Shown here piece by piece: positions 42,230 through 50,789 of a DNA stretch of 64,000 nucleotides. The stretch is from Paracoccaceae bacterium (lineage in GTDB: Bacteria; Pseudomonadota; Alphaproteobacteria; Rhodobacterales; Rhodobacteraceae). Below the pieces are notes generated by a model that did not search any database, was not told where the DNA came from, and saw only the letters and a list, made by a program, of their open reading frames with translations. The position numbers and the translations under genes are program-made. The stretch spans positions 186,001-250,000 of the forward strand of contig JAMWZC010000001.1 of NCBI GenBank assembly GCA_024304985.1, in the 5' to 3' direction. Position 1 is the stretch's first letter; each line of letters starts with the position of its first letter.

Positions 42230-44013
42230 TCCCGACAGGCCATAAAGTCGGCCTGATCGGCCGCAATGGCGCGGGCAAGACGACGCTGTTCAAACTCATC
42301 CGGGGCGAATTGCCGCTGGAGGGGGGCACCATCACCCTGCCCGCCCGCGCCCGCATCGGTGGCGTCGCACAGGAGGTGCCCGGCAACGAGGTCTCGCTGC
42401 TGGACACCGTCCTTGCCGCGGATACCGAACGCGCCGCCCTGCTGGCCGAGGCGGAGACCGCCACCGATCCCGCCCGCATCTCCGAGGTGCAGACCCGCCT
42501 CGCCGATATCGACGCCTGGTCGGCCGAGGCGCGCGCCTCCTCCATCCTGCGCGGTCTGGGCTTCGACGCGTCCGAACAGCTCATGCCCTGCTCCGCCTTC
42601 TCGGGCGGCTGGCGGATGCGCGTGGCCCTCGCCGCCGTCCTCTTCGCACAGCCCGACTACCTGCTGCTGGATGAGCCGACCAACTATCTCGACCTTGAAG
42701 GCGCGCTCTGGCTTGAGAACTACCTGATGAAATACCCCCACACGGTGCTCATCATCTCTCACGACCGCGAGCTTCTGAACCGCGCTGTCGGCTCCATCCT
42801 GCATCTGGAAGACCGCAAACTCACCTATTACTCCGGCAATTACGATCAATTCGCCCGCCAGCGCGCCGCCCAAAGGGCCATCCTGACCGCCGCCGCCAAG
42901 AAACAGGACGCCCGCCGCGCCCATCTGCAAAGCTTCGTCGACCGCTTCAAGGCCAAGGCCAGCAAGGCCAAACAGGCCCAGTCCCGCGTCAAGATGCTGG
43001 AGAAGATGGAAACAATCCGCGCGCCCGAAGATGCCGCCCGCACGGTCTTTTCCTTCCCCGAACCCGAGGAGTTTTCGCCTCCCATCATCTCGATCGAGAA
43101 TGGCAGCACCGGCTATGGCGACACCGTCGTGCTGCGCAACCTCAACCTGCGCATCGATCAGGATGACCGCATCGCCCTGCTGGGCAAGAACGGTCAGGGC
43201 AAATCGACTTTGTCGAAACTCCTCTCGGGCCGCCTTGCCGCCATGGGCGGCAAGACCACGCAATCCACCAAGCTGCGCATCGGTTTTTTCGCGCAACATC
43301 AGGTGGATGAGCTGCGGGTCGAGGAAACACCCCTCCAGCACCTGCTGCGCGAACGCCCGGCGGAAGGTCAGGCCAAGCTGCGCGCCCGTCTCGCAGGTTT
43401 CGGCCTTGGCGCAGCACAAGCCGAAACCGAAGTGGGCCGCCTCTCGGGCGGGCAGAAAGCCCGCCTCTCGCTGCTCTTGGCGACCCTGCCCGCGCCGCAT
43501 CTGCTGATCCTCGACGAACCGACCAACCACCTCGACATCGAAAGCCGCGAGGCGCTGGTCGAGGCCCTCACCGCCTATTCCGGCGCCGTCATTCTTGTCA
43601 GCCATGACATGCACCTGTTGTCGATGGTGGCGGATCGCTTGTGGCTGGTGCAGGACGGCACCGTGCGCCCCTATGAGGAAGACCTTGAAACCTATCGGAA
43701 GATGCTGCTGCAATCCGATACGCCCGCAAAGTCCAAGGACAGGGACAAACCGCGCGAGGCCGCCCCCAAACCCAGCCGCGACCAGATCATGGCCCTGCGC
43801 GCCGAGGTCCGCAAATGCGAAGAGCGCGTGAACAAGCTCAACGAGATGGGCGACAAACTGGCCAAGAAACTGGCCGACCCCACCCTCTATGACGAGCGCA
43901 AGGACGAACTGGTCGTCTGGCAGAAGAAATACGCCGAACTCCGCGAAGCCCTCGACCGCGCCGAGGCCATGTGGATGACCGCGCTGGAGAAACTGGAGAA
44001 GGCCGAGGCGTAA
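42184..44013 (+). CDS. ABC-F ATPase with an Ndk-derived N-terminus
   Basis: 609 aa. Two ABC domains: Walker [10 protein letters not shown] (26-34) with [10 protein letters not shown] and [11 protein letters not shown], a linker rich in Lys/Arg, then [20 protein letters not shown] and [11 protein letters not shown], and a C-terminal coiled coil (about 555-609). This is the ABC-F (Uup/EttA) layout, soluble and ribosome-associated. Residues 1-15 are exactly those of Ndk, and ABC-F-type sequence starts at [11 protein letters not shown]. The family's usual first strands, about 20 residues including the adenine-stacking aromatic, are therefore missing, and ATP site 1 may be impaired. Translation would start from the duplicated ndk ribosome site. 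Confidence 0.85.
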   Translation: MAIQRTFSIIKPDATIPTGHKVGLIGRNGAGKTTLFKLIRGELPLEGGTITLPARARIGGVAQEVPGNEVSLLDTVLAADTERAALLAEAETATDPARISEVQTRLADIDAWSAEARASSILRGLGFDASEQLMPCSAFSGGWRMRVALAAVLFAQPDYLLLDEPTNYLDLEGALWLENYLMKYPHTVLIISHDRELLNRAVGSILHLEDRKLTYYSGNYDQFARQRAAQRAILTAAAKKQDARRAHLQSFVDRFKAKASKAKQAQSRVKMLEKMETIRAPEDAARTVFSFPEPEEFSPPIISIENGSTGYGDTVVLRNLNLRIDQDDRIALLGKNGQGKSTLSKLLSGRLAAMGGKTTQSTKLRIGFFAQHQVDELRVEETPLQHLLRERPAEGQAKLRARLAGFGLGAAQAETEVGRLSGGQKARLSLLLATLPAPHLLILDEPTNHLDIESREALVEALTAYSGAVILVSHDMHLLSMVADRLWLVQDGTVRPYEEDLETYRKMLLQSDTPAKSKDRDKPREAAPKPSRDQIMALRAEVRKCEERVNKLNEMGDKLAKKLADPTLYDERKDELVVWQKKYAELREALDRAEAMWMTALEKLEKAEA

Positions 44014-44030
44014 GCCGGGCCTTCCTTTTT
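43998..44030 (+). terminator. Rho-independent terminator overlapping the ABC-F stop
   Basis: GAAGGCC/GGCCTTC with an inner GGC/GCC stem around GTAA, followed by C-TTTTT. The hairpin includes the stop codon. Confidence 0.75.
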
Positions 44031-44080
44031 CACGCCTTTGAAACTAACCGTGCCGTCGCAGACCCGCGGGGTGGCGATCC

Positions 44081-44137
44081 GACCTCAGTTCGGGGCACTT
44101 TATCCCTGCCACATCTTTGAGCCTCAGTTCAGGCCAC
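44081..44137. repeat. Direct repeat pair, possible IS-end remnant
   Basis: Two related 18-mers (44081-44098 and 44120-44137) share CCTCAGTTC, then GG and CAC, and agree at 14 of 18 positions. Repeated short motifs near an element tip are typical of IS21-family ends, but no transposase gene is present. It lies just left of the AT-rich gene. The rest of the 44031-44292 gap holds a run of nine G (44210-44218) and no gene I can support. Confidence 0.35.
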
Positions 44138-44292
44138 AACGGTCACAAAATCGCCGCCCCAGGGGGCGGGTCGGCGATCGCGCGGCGGCCTGCGGCCTTG
44201 ATTCCGCGCGGGGGGGGGACGACTTGTATTCCATTTCGATTGGCACCTAACTACTTTCACCACACCTTGTTTACGAATCTGTTGAGGGACAT

Positions 44293-45006
44293 GTGCGAGT
44301 ATTAGTGGATAATTCAGTTCTCCATCACTCAGTTGAACATCAAAGTGCTTGGTTGGACATTGGTGTAGAACGCTGGGGTGGAAACAACGGGATCAATATA
44401 AATACAGGACGGCTAGCCAGTAGAAATATCCCAATCATGATCAAGGATACAAAAGGCGGCCAGCAGAGCAAATATATTGCGGCACTCGCACTTGCTCACA
44501 TAAAGGGTGAATGGGAGGCTCACACCACTGACGCACTTGACCTAGAACGCCTAGAGCAGCCAAGCAATAAATTTTTAGGCATAGGCTATGCTTCATTTTC
44601 TTGGTTTGGAAAGATCAAGCGTGTTTCTAATAGTACTTTATCTGGATTTTCTTGCATTTTTCCAAGTGAACTAACACCAAATGAAAGATTCAGGGAGTTT
44701 CTATCATCTCAAGCCGATTCCGAATACTTGGAAATTAGGAACCATCTCTTTGAAGTAAACAGATCTGACAAGTCAAACCAAGATGCATGGCATCTTTTCT
44801 GTGTTGGACTATTGAAACTCGATTATCTTTTAACTTGTGATACAGCACTCCTAGGTCAAATTAAGAGTATCCGGAATCAACAGTTTCGAAAAAGACTTCT
44901 CAAGACAGTTCTACTTCCTAAAAACTTATGTGAACTTATGGGCCTAGAAGGTGCCACAGAATCTGACTTTAGCTATTTGTTGAACTTTTTAGGCGGATGG
45001 CGTTGA
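44293..45006 (+). CDS. PIN-domain-like protein on an AT-rich insert
   Basis: 237 aa from a GTG (GAGGGA just upstream; frame closed by a stop at 44248). Acidic residues at the positions of a PIN nuclease are seen: Asp6 in LVDNSVL, Glu73/Glu75, Asp164 in DAWHLFC and Asp183 in LTCDTALL. PIN domains cleave RNA, often as toxins. No antitoxin-like gene is next to it. Codon use is strikingly AT-rich compared with every neighbour, a sign of recent transfer. The middle part (about 85-150) is unlike standard VapC and may be an inserted domain. Confidence 0.6.
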   Translation: MRVLVDNSVLHHSVEHQSAWLDIGVERWGGNNGININTGRLASRNIPIMIKDTKGGQQSKYIAALALAHIKGEWEAHTTDALDLERLEQPSNKFLGIGYASFSWFGKIKRVSNSTLSGFSCIFPSELTPNERFREFLSSQADSEYLEIRNHLFEVNRSDKSNQDAWHLFCVGLLKLDYLLTCDTALLGQIKSIRNQQFRKRLLKTVLLPKNLCELMGLEGATESDFSYLLNFLGGWR

Positions 45007-45083
45007 CAGAGGTTTTGCCGCCAATTCCGTTAAAATTTCCCTAACGCCGCCGCGTAACCTATTGAAATCCCTCAATCCAAAAA

Positions 45084-45102
45084 ATGTCCCACGGTGGGAC
45101 AT
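45084..45102. repeat. 19-bp palindrome before the MarC-type gene
   Basis: ATGTCCCAC-G-GTGGGACAT, perfect 9-nt arms with a single central base, preceded by an A-run and followed by six C. It lies 52 bp before the MarC-type start and 78 bp after the AT-rich gene. Function unknown. Confidence 0.45.
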
Positions 45103-45153
45103 CCCCCCAAAGCCCCCCTTGCCGCCTTGCGTCCCCACCCGCTAGGGTGCGGC

Positions 45154-45768
45154 ATGGATACGACCTTTCTCATCAGTGCCTTCGTCACCCTCTTCGTGAT
45201 CATCGACCCCATCGGTCTGGTGCCCCTTTTCGTGGCCCTGACCCAAGGCATGACCGCCCGCGAGCGCCGCGCCATCGGGCTGCGCGCCGTCCTCGTGGCG
45301 GCGCTGCTCCTGCTGCTCTTTGCAGCGGCGGGCGAGGCTGTGCTGGGCTTCGTCGGCATCTCCATGCCCGCCTTCCGGATCGCAGGCGGCATCCTTCTGT
45401 TCCTGACCGCCCTCGACATGCTCTTCGAGCGGCGTGCCAAGCGGCGGCAGGACCAGACCGAGGAGGACCGCCCCGACCCGTCCGTCTTCCCTCTTGCCAT
45501 CCCCCTGATCGCGGGGCCCGGCGCCATCGCCACGATGATCCTGCTGGCCGGACAGCAACCCGGCCTTGCGGGTCTGGCCACCGTCACAGGCGTCATGTTG
45601 GCGGTGCTGGTGATCGTGATGGTCCTGTTCCTTAGCGCCTCCCTTTTCGAGCGCGCCCTGGGTCGCGTCGGCATCAACGTGGTGACCCGCCTGCTGGGCA
45701 TGCTGCTGGCGGCCCTTTCGGTGCAATTCGTGCTGGACGGCCTGCGCGACTTCGGGTTTGCGGGCTGA
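45154..45768 (+). CDS. MarC-family (UPF0056) integral membrane protein
   Basis: 204 aa with six membrane helices. Family features are VIIDPIGLVPLFVALT in the first pair of helices, RAVLVAALLLLLFA, and the second-half repeat PLAIPLIAGPGAIATMIL. The ATG at 45154 gives the normal N-terminus. Despite the historical name, the family is not shown to confer drug resistance. A transport role for small molecules is assumed. Confidence 0.85.
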   Translation: MDTTFLISAFVTLFVIIDPIGLVPLFVALTQGMTARERRAIGLRAVLVAALLLLLFAAAGEAVLGFVGISMPAFRIAGGILLFLTALDMLFERRAKRRQDQTEEDRPDPSVFPLAIPLIAGPGAIATMILLAGQQPGLAGLATVTGVMLAVLVIVMVLFLSASLFERALGRVGINVVTRLLGMLLAALSVQFVLDGLRDFGFAG

Positions 45769-45819
45769 TTGCAGCGGGCCTCTAGACGCCTATATCTAAT
45801 GCAACAAAGGGGGCGCGGC

Positions 45820-46401
45820 ATGGACGGCACTGATCTGGGCAGGTTGACCTATCTGATTCTTCTGGGGTCCGTGATCGTGTTCTGGTTCTTCGTCCAGAAC
45901 CGCCAATCGCTGGGCAAGACATTGCAGCAGGTCCTGATCTGGGGCCTTCTGTTCCTGGGTGTGATCGCCGCGTTCGGCCTGTGGTCCGATATCCGACAGA
46001 CCGTGCGTCCGACCCAGTCCGTGATCAGCGCGGATGGACGGATCGAGCTGCCGCGCGCACCGGACGGGCATTATTACCTGACGGCCGAGGTGAACGGCGC
46101 GCCGATCCGGTTTCTGGTCGATACCGGGGCCACGGATATCTTTCTGAGCCGGGAGGACGCCATGGCGGCGGGCCTTGATCCCGCCAATCTGCCCTTCATC
46201 GGCACTGCCATGACCGCGAATGGAGAAGTCCGCACCGCCCCGGTCCGGCTGGACAGTATCCGCCTGGGCAGTCATGAGGATCGGGGCCTGCGCGCCTTTG
46301 TGAACGAAGGCGAGATGCGGGAAAGCCTGCTTGGCATGACCTATCTGCAACGCTTCTCATCGGTCGAGATCCGCCAGGGCGCGCTTATTCTGACGCGGTG
46401 A
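45820..46401 (+). CDS. Membrane-anchored retropepsin-like aspartic protease
   Basis: 193 aa from the ATG at 45820 (AAAGGGGG upstream). Two N-terminal membrane helices (about 9-26 and 36-53) are followed by a single retropepsin-like domain: FLVDTGATDIFLS holds the catalytic Asp-Thr-Gly, and LLGMTYLQRF is the late LLG motif. This is the TIGR02281-type clan AA protease found in alphaproteobacteria, working as a homodimer in the periplasm. Substrate unknown. It starts 51 bp after the MarC-type gene. Confidence 0.85.
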   Translation: MDGTDLGRLTYLILLGSVIVFWFFVQNRQSLGKTLQQVLIWGLLFLGVIAAFGLWSDIRQTVRPTQSVISADGRIELPRAPDGHYYLTAEVNGAPIRFLVDTGATDIFLSREDAMAAGLDPANLPFIGTAMTANGEVRTAPVRLDSIRLGSHEDRGLRAFVNEGEMRESLLGMTYLQRFSSVEIRQGALILTR

Positions 46402-46447
46402 CGCGCGCCTTTTCACAGTTCGGCAAAAACCCATGGCCAACGCGGCT

Positions 46448-46912
46448 TCAGGCGCTGCGTTCGGCCTTCATTTCCCATCGGCCCGATTCCTCGGACCAGT
46501 ATTGCGCCGCGCAGCCTGCATCGGTCAGGGCCTTCCACTGAGCGCGCGCGATCTGCACGGCGGTAGGGTCGTTGCCGTCGAAGATAACGCAGACACGCTC
46601 CAGCCGTTGCACCTCATCGGCGCCGACCTCCGCCCCGTCCACGGTCATCAGGCAGGCGGGGTCATTCGCAGCCTCAGCGCCCGTCGTCAGGAGTACGGGC
46701 TGGGCCGCATCATGCGCGCCCCCCGCAAGACCGTGGGGCAGAAAGCCGTCAGACGCGCCCATCCAGAGCTGCCGGTCCAGCCAATCCATCCGGGCGGGAT
46801 CGCGGCCGCGCACGGCCACACGCCAGCCCGCCTGCATGGCCCGGCCCAGAAGTTGCGGCAGGGTCACCTCAAGCGGGTTGCGGGTCAGGTGATAGAAATT
46901 GGCGGCCCCCAT
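46448..46912 (-). CDS. holC: DNA polymerase III subunit chi
   Basis: 154 aa from the ATG at 46912 (GAGGGA upstream). Chi-family marks are ANFYHLTRNPLEVTLPQLLGRAMQAGWR at the N-terminus, DWLDRQLW and FLPHGLAG, and VCVIFDGND. Chi links the clamp loader to SSB at the replication fork. It is directly downstream of pepA (13 bp), the common order in alphaproteobacteria. Confidence 0.9.
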   Translation of the reverse strand: MGAANFYHLTRNPLEVTLPQLLGRAMQAGWRVAVRGRDPARMDWLDRQLWMGASDGFLPHGLAGGAHDAAQPVLLTTGAEAANDPACLMTVDGAEVGADEVQRLERVCVIFDGNDPTAVQIARAQWKALTDAGCAAQYWSEESGRWEMKAERSA

Positions 46913-46925
46913 CTGCGTGGTTCCC

Positions 46926-48410
46926 TCAGCCCTCAAACCGGTCGGCCACCAGACGGTTCAACGCCATGACGCCCCAACCGCTGGCCCCCTTGGGGGCGTA
47001 GGGGGTGTCTTCCTTGACGCTGGCCACACCGGCGATGTCCAGATGGACCCATGGCGTTTCATCCTTGATGAATCGTTGCAGGAACTGGGCCGCCGTGATC
47101 GCGCCCGCATCGCGGCCACCCACGTTCTTCATGTCCGCGATGGCGGATTTCAGTTTGGCATCATAGGCCGCGCCCAAAGGCATGCGCCAGGCTCCTTCGC
47201 CCTCGGCCTCGGCAGCTTTGAGCACGGCATTGCACAGGGCATCGTCGTTCGAGAAGACGCCCGCTTTCTCATGCCCCAGACCGATGATGATCGCGCCGGT
47301 CAGTGTCGCCAGATCAACGATCCCGGCGGGCTTGAAGCGGTCCTGCGCATACCAGAGCACATCGGCCAGAACGAGGCGGCCTTCGGCATCGGTGTTGATC
47401 ACCTCGATCGTGTCGCCCTTCATCGAGCGGACCACGTCACCGGGGCGGGTGGACCGGCCCGAGATCATGTTCTCGACCAGACCGACGAGGCCCACGACAT
47501 TGGCCTTTGCGCCGCGCCGGGCCAGCGTGTGCATGACGCCAGCCACCACGCCCGCGCCGCCCATGTCCATGGTCATGTCTTCCATGCCGCCTGCGGGTTT
47601 CAGGCTGTAACCGCCGGTATCAAAGACCACGCCCTTGCCGACCAGCGCCAGCGGGGCAGCATCCTTGGCCCCGCCATTCCATTGCATCACAACGACTTTG
47701 GACGGGCTTTCGCTGCCGTGACCGACCGAGAGCAGACTGCCCATGCCGAGTTTTTCCAGATCGGACTCTTCCAGCACCTCGACTGTGACGCCCAGATCGC
47801 GCAGGGCCAGCAGCTGATCCGCGAATGTGGTCGTCGTCAGGATGTTTGCCGGCGCGCTGATCAGGTCACGGGTCAGAAAGACACCCTCGATCGTGGCGCG
47901 CAGCGGCACCAGAGCGGCTTCGACCTCGTCAGGTTTGCTGACCATCAGGGTCACGTCGCCAGCGGCGGTCTCGTCCTTGCCGTTATCCTTTGGCGACTTC
48001 ATCGCGTCATAGCTGTAGGCGCGCAGGGCCAGACCCAGACCCAGTTCGGCCGCATGGCGCTGTCCACCGGCCATGACGGTGACCGCCGCCTTGCCCTTGA
48101 GCTTGGCCAGCGCGACACCGGCCTTGCGCGCCTGCACCGCATCGGTGCGGCGCGGCAGACGGACCACGTCCACCGCCTCGGCCTCCATCCCGGCGGGAAA
48201 GGCCAGTGTCATCGCCTCGGCCGGTTTCAGCTTGGCGAAACGGTCCGACGCCAGCAGTCGCGCCAGCGCCCCGCGCGTCAACCGGTTCACGCGCCGCGCG
48301 GCCACGTCCAGCGTATCGGGGCTGTCCACCAGAAGCGCGATGCGGCCCTGCAGCGTGGACAGCGCCTCGATATCGGTGGATGCGGCGTGGATACGGACGG
48401 GATCGGTCAT
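46926..48410 (-). CDS. pepA: Leucyl aminopeptidase (M17)
   Basis: 494 aa. The M17 signature NTDAEGRLVLAD is complete, and the metal and catalytic Lys/Arg residues lie in LVGKGVVFDTGGYSLKP. The N-terminal macro-like domain precedes it. It is a hexameric cytoplasmic exopeptidase that removes N-terminal Leu and similar residues. Two ATGs are adjacent. The second (48410) is preferred because AGGAG is 6 nt away rather than 3. It diverges from lptF and is followed by holC. Confidence 0.95.
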   Translation of the reverse strand: MTDPVRIHAASTDIEALSTLQGRIALLVDSPDTLDVAARRVNRLTRGALARLLASDRFAKLKPAEAMTLAFPAGMEAEAVDVVRLPRRTDAVQARKAGVALAKLKGKAAVTVMAGGQRHAAELGLGLALRAYSYDAMKSPKDNGKDETAAGDVTLMVSKPDEVEAALVPLRATIEGVFLTRDLISAPANILTTTTFADQLLALRDLGVTVEVLEESDLEKLGMGSLLSVGHGSESPSKVVVMQWNGGAKDAAPLALVGKGVVFDTGGYSLKPAGGMEDMTMDMGGAGVVAGVMHTLARRGAKANVVGLVGLVENMISGRSTRPGDVVRSMKGDTIEVINTDAEGRLVLADVLWYAQDRFKPAGIVDLATLTGAIIIGLGHEKAGVFSNDDALCNAVLKAAEAEGEGAWRMPLGAAYDAKLKSAIADMKNVGGRDAGAITAAQFLQRFIKDETPWVHLDIAGVASVKEDTPYAPKGASGWGVMALNRLVADRFEG

Positions 48411-48555
48411 CATATTCTCCTGATATGGGCTGTGACGCGGCGGATCGGAGCGACACCCTAGCGGTGGGTCGCCACCTTGACCAGATAGCAGTTTTACCCC
48501 CCCGCCACATCGGATAACCTTGTCACTGTCATGATGTGACACCCGGGGGAATGGA

Positions 48556-49695
48556 GTGGCGAGATTCGACAGATATCTGCTGTCGCAGATGATGGTCCTG
48601 TTCGGCTTTTTCGCGCTGATCCTGGTTTCGATCTACTGGATCAATCAGGCTGTGCGGCTGTTCGACAGGCTGGTCGGTGACGGCCAGTCCGCCATGGTGT
48701 TTGTCGAATTCTCGTTGCTGACCCTGCCCAATGTGATCCGTCTGGTTCTTCCGGTCGCGGCTTTTGCCGGGGCGGTCTATGTCACCAACAGGCTGAGCAG
48801 TGAAAGCGAGCTGGTGGTGATGCAGGCGACGGGATTCAGCCCGTGGCGGCTGGCACAACCCGTCGCGGTCTATGGGGGGCTGGTGGCCGTGATGATGTCT
48901 GTGCTGACCCATGTGCTGGTGCCCGCCTCACTGGAAGAGATGAAGCAGCGCGAGGCGGAGTTGTCACAGAACGTCACCTCGAAGCTGCTGACCGAGGGCA
49001 CGTTTCTACATCCTTCGGCAGGGATCACCTTCTATATCCGCGAGATCACACCCGAAGGCGCGCTGCGGGATGTCTATCTGTCGGATCGCAGCCGCCCCGA
49101 GCGGGCGATGACCTATACCGCGACCGAGGCCTATCTGGTCAATGACGACAAGGGCACGCGGCTGGTGATGGTGGATGGTTTGTCGCAAAGCTATTTCCTG
49201 GACGGTCAGCGTCTGTTCACTACGCATTTTGCGGATTTTACATATGATATCAGCGGCTTGTTGGCCACGCCCGGCGCGCATAGCCGCGAGGTGCGACATG
49301 TGGGGACATGGGAACTGCTGCGTGCGCGGGATGTCATCATCGCTGAGACGGGTGCGACGCCGGGTCTGATCGCGGATGAGTTGCACGGGCGCTTCAACCA
49401 GCCGCTGATGGCGCTGGCGGCGGCGCTGATCGGGTTTTCCGCGCTCCTGGTGGGCGGGTTCTCGCGTTTTGGCGTGTGGAAACAGATCGTCGGTGCGCTG
49501 GTTCTGCTGGTGTTGGTGAAACTGGTCGAAGGCCTTGTGACGGACCCGGTGCGGGCCAATGCCGCGCTGTGGCCACTGGTCTATGCGCCGACCGCTGCGG
49601 GGCTTGCGATGGCGGGCGCCCTGCTTGGCTGGGCCGCGCGTCCGCGCAGGCGGTCATGGCGCAGGGCACAGCCCGCAAGGGAGATTGCGACGTGA
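48556..49695 (+). CDS. lptF: LPS export ABC transporter permease LptF
   Basis: 379 aa from a GTG. Membrane helices at about residues 13-32, 55-77 and 98-120, then a periplasmic jellyroll domain (about 130-260) and three C-terminal helices. The RFDRYLLSQMMVLFGFFALIL start and the SSESELVVMQATGFSP coupling segment are typical of LptF. With LptG and LptB it extracts lipopolysaccharide from the inner membrane. It overlaps lptG by 4 bases. Confidence 0.9.
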   Translation: MARFDRYLLSQMMVLFGFFALILVSIYWINQAVRLFDRLVGDGQSAMVFVEFSLLTLPNVIRLVLPVAAFAGAVYVTNRLSSESELVVMQATGFSPWRLAQPVAVYGGLVAVMMSVLTHVLVPASLEEMKQREAELSQNVTSKLLTEGTFLHPSAGITFYIREITPEGALRDVYLSDRSRPERAMTYTATEAYLVNDDKGTRLVMVDGLSQSYFLDGQRLFTTHFADFTYDISGLLATPGAHSREVRHVGTWELLRARDVIIAETGATPGLIADELHGRFNQPLMALAAALIGFSALLVGGFSRFGVWKQIVGALVLLVLVKLVEGLVTDPVRANAALWPLVYAPTAAGLAMAGALLGWAARPRRRSWRRAQPAREIAT

Positions 49696-50789
49696 TCCTG
49701 CACCGCTATTTCGCGCGACGGTTTCTGGTGACCTTTCTGGGCATCCTGACGGTGTTTTTCCTGTTGCTGGCGCTGATCGACCTTGTCGAACAGCTGCGGC
49801 GGTTCTCGGCGGACGGGATCGGGTTCCGGCGGATTGCGCAGTTGACGCTGCTGAACATGCCCAAGGCCATCAGCGATATCCTTCCGCTGGTGATGATCCT
49901 GTCGACGATCACGCTTTTTCTGGGGCTGGCGCGCAGTAGCGAACTGGTGGTGACGCGCGCCTCGGGGCGGTCGGCGCTGGTGGCCCTGATCGCGCCGGTC
50001 ATCGTGGCCTTTGCCATTGGCGCGCTGGCGGTGGCGATGCTGAATCCGATCGTGGCCGCCACGTCAAAACGCTATGCCAGCCTGTTCGAGAACTACCGCT
50101 TTGGCGTCACCGATGTTCTGTCGATCTCACGCGAGGGATTGTGGCTGCGGCAGGGCGATACATCAGGGCAGACGGTGATCCATGCGGAACGGGCCAATCC
50201 GGACGGTACCGTGTTCTATGACGTGACATTCCTCAGCTATGCGCCCGAAGGCGGTCCATTGCGCCGGATCGAGGCCCGCGAAGCGGTGCTGGCACCCGGC
50301 GCCTGGGAGGCGAAAGACGTCAAGGTCTGGCCGCTGGGACTGGACATGAACCCCGAAGCCATGGCCGAGACCCTCGACAGCCTGACGATCCCATCGGATC
50401 TGACACAGGAACGCATCCGCGACAGTTTTGGGCAGCCGGAGGCGATCTCGATCTGGGACCTGCCCGATTATGTGGCGCGGCTTGAGGAAGCCGGGTTTTC
50501 GGCGCGGCGGCATCTGGTGTGGTTCCAGATGGAAATGGCACGCCCGCTGTTTCTGACCGCAATGGTGCTGCTGGGGGCCGCCTTCACGATGCGCCATGTG
50601 CGCGCGGGTGGCACGGGTGTCGCGGTCCTGACGGCGGTGATGCTGGGATTTGCGCTGTTCTATATCCGGAACTTCGCGCAGATTCTGGGCGAGAACGGCC
50701 AGATCCCGATCCTGCTGGCGGCCTGGGCGCCGCCTGTGGCCTCGGTCCTGCTGGCCTTGGGCATTCTGCTGAACATGGAGGAGGCGTGA
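49692..50789 (+). CDS. lptG: LPS export ABC transporter permease LptG
   Basis: 365 aa from a GTG overlapping the lptF stop (GTGA). Same architecture as LptF: RYFARRFLVTFLGILTVFFLLLALIDLVEQ in helix 1, the coupling segment ARSSELVVTRASGRS, a periplasmic beta domain and three final helices. Its AAFTMRHVRAGGTG loop is characteristic of LptG. Partner of LptF. Its stop overlaps the lptD start (TGATG). Confidence 0.9.
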   Translation: MILHRYFARRFLVTFLGILTVFFLLLALIDLVEQLRRFSADGIGFRRIAQLTLLNMPKAISDILPLVMILSTITLFLGLARSSELVVTRASGRSALVALIAPVIVAFAIGALAVAMLNPIVAATSKRYASLFENYRFGVTDVLSISREGLWLRQGDTSGQTVIHAERANPDGTVFYDVTFLSYAPEGGPLRRIEAREAVLAPGAWEAKDVKVWPLGLDMNPEAMAETLDSLTIPSDLTQERIRDSFGQPEAISIWDLPDYVARLEEAGFSARRHLVWFQMEMARPLFLTAMVLLGAAFTMRHVRAGGTGVAVLTAVMLGFALFYIRNFAQILGENGQIPILLAAWAPPVASVLLALGILLNMEEA

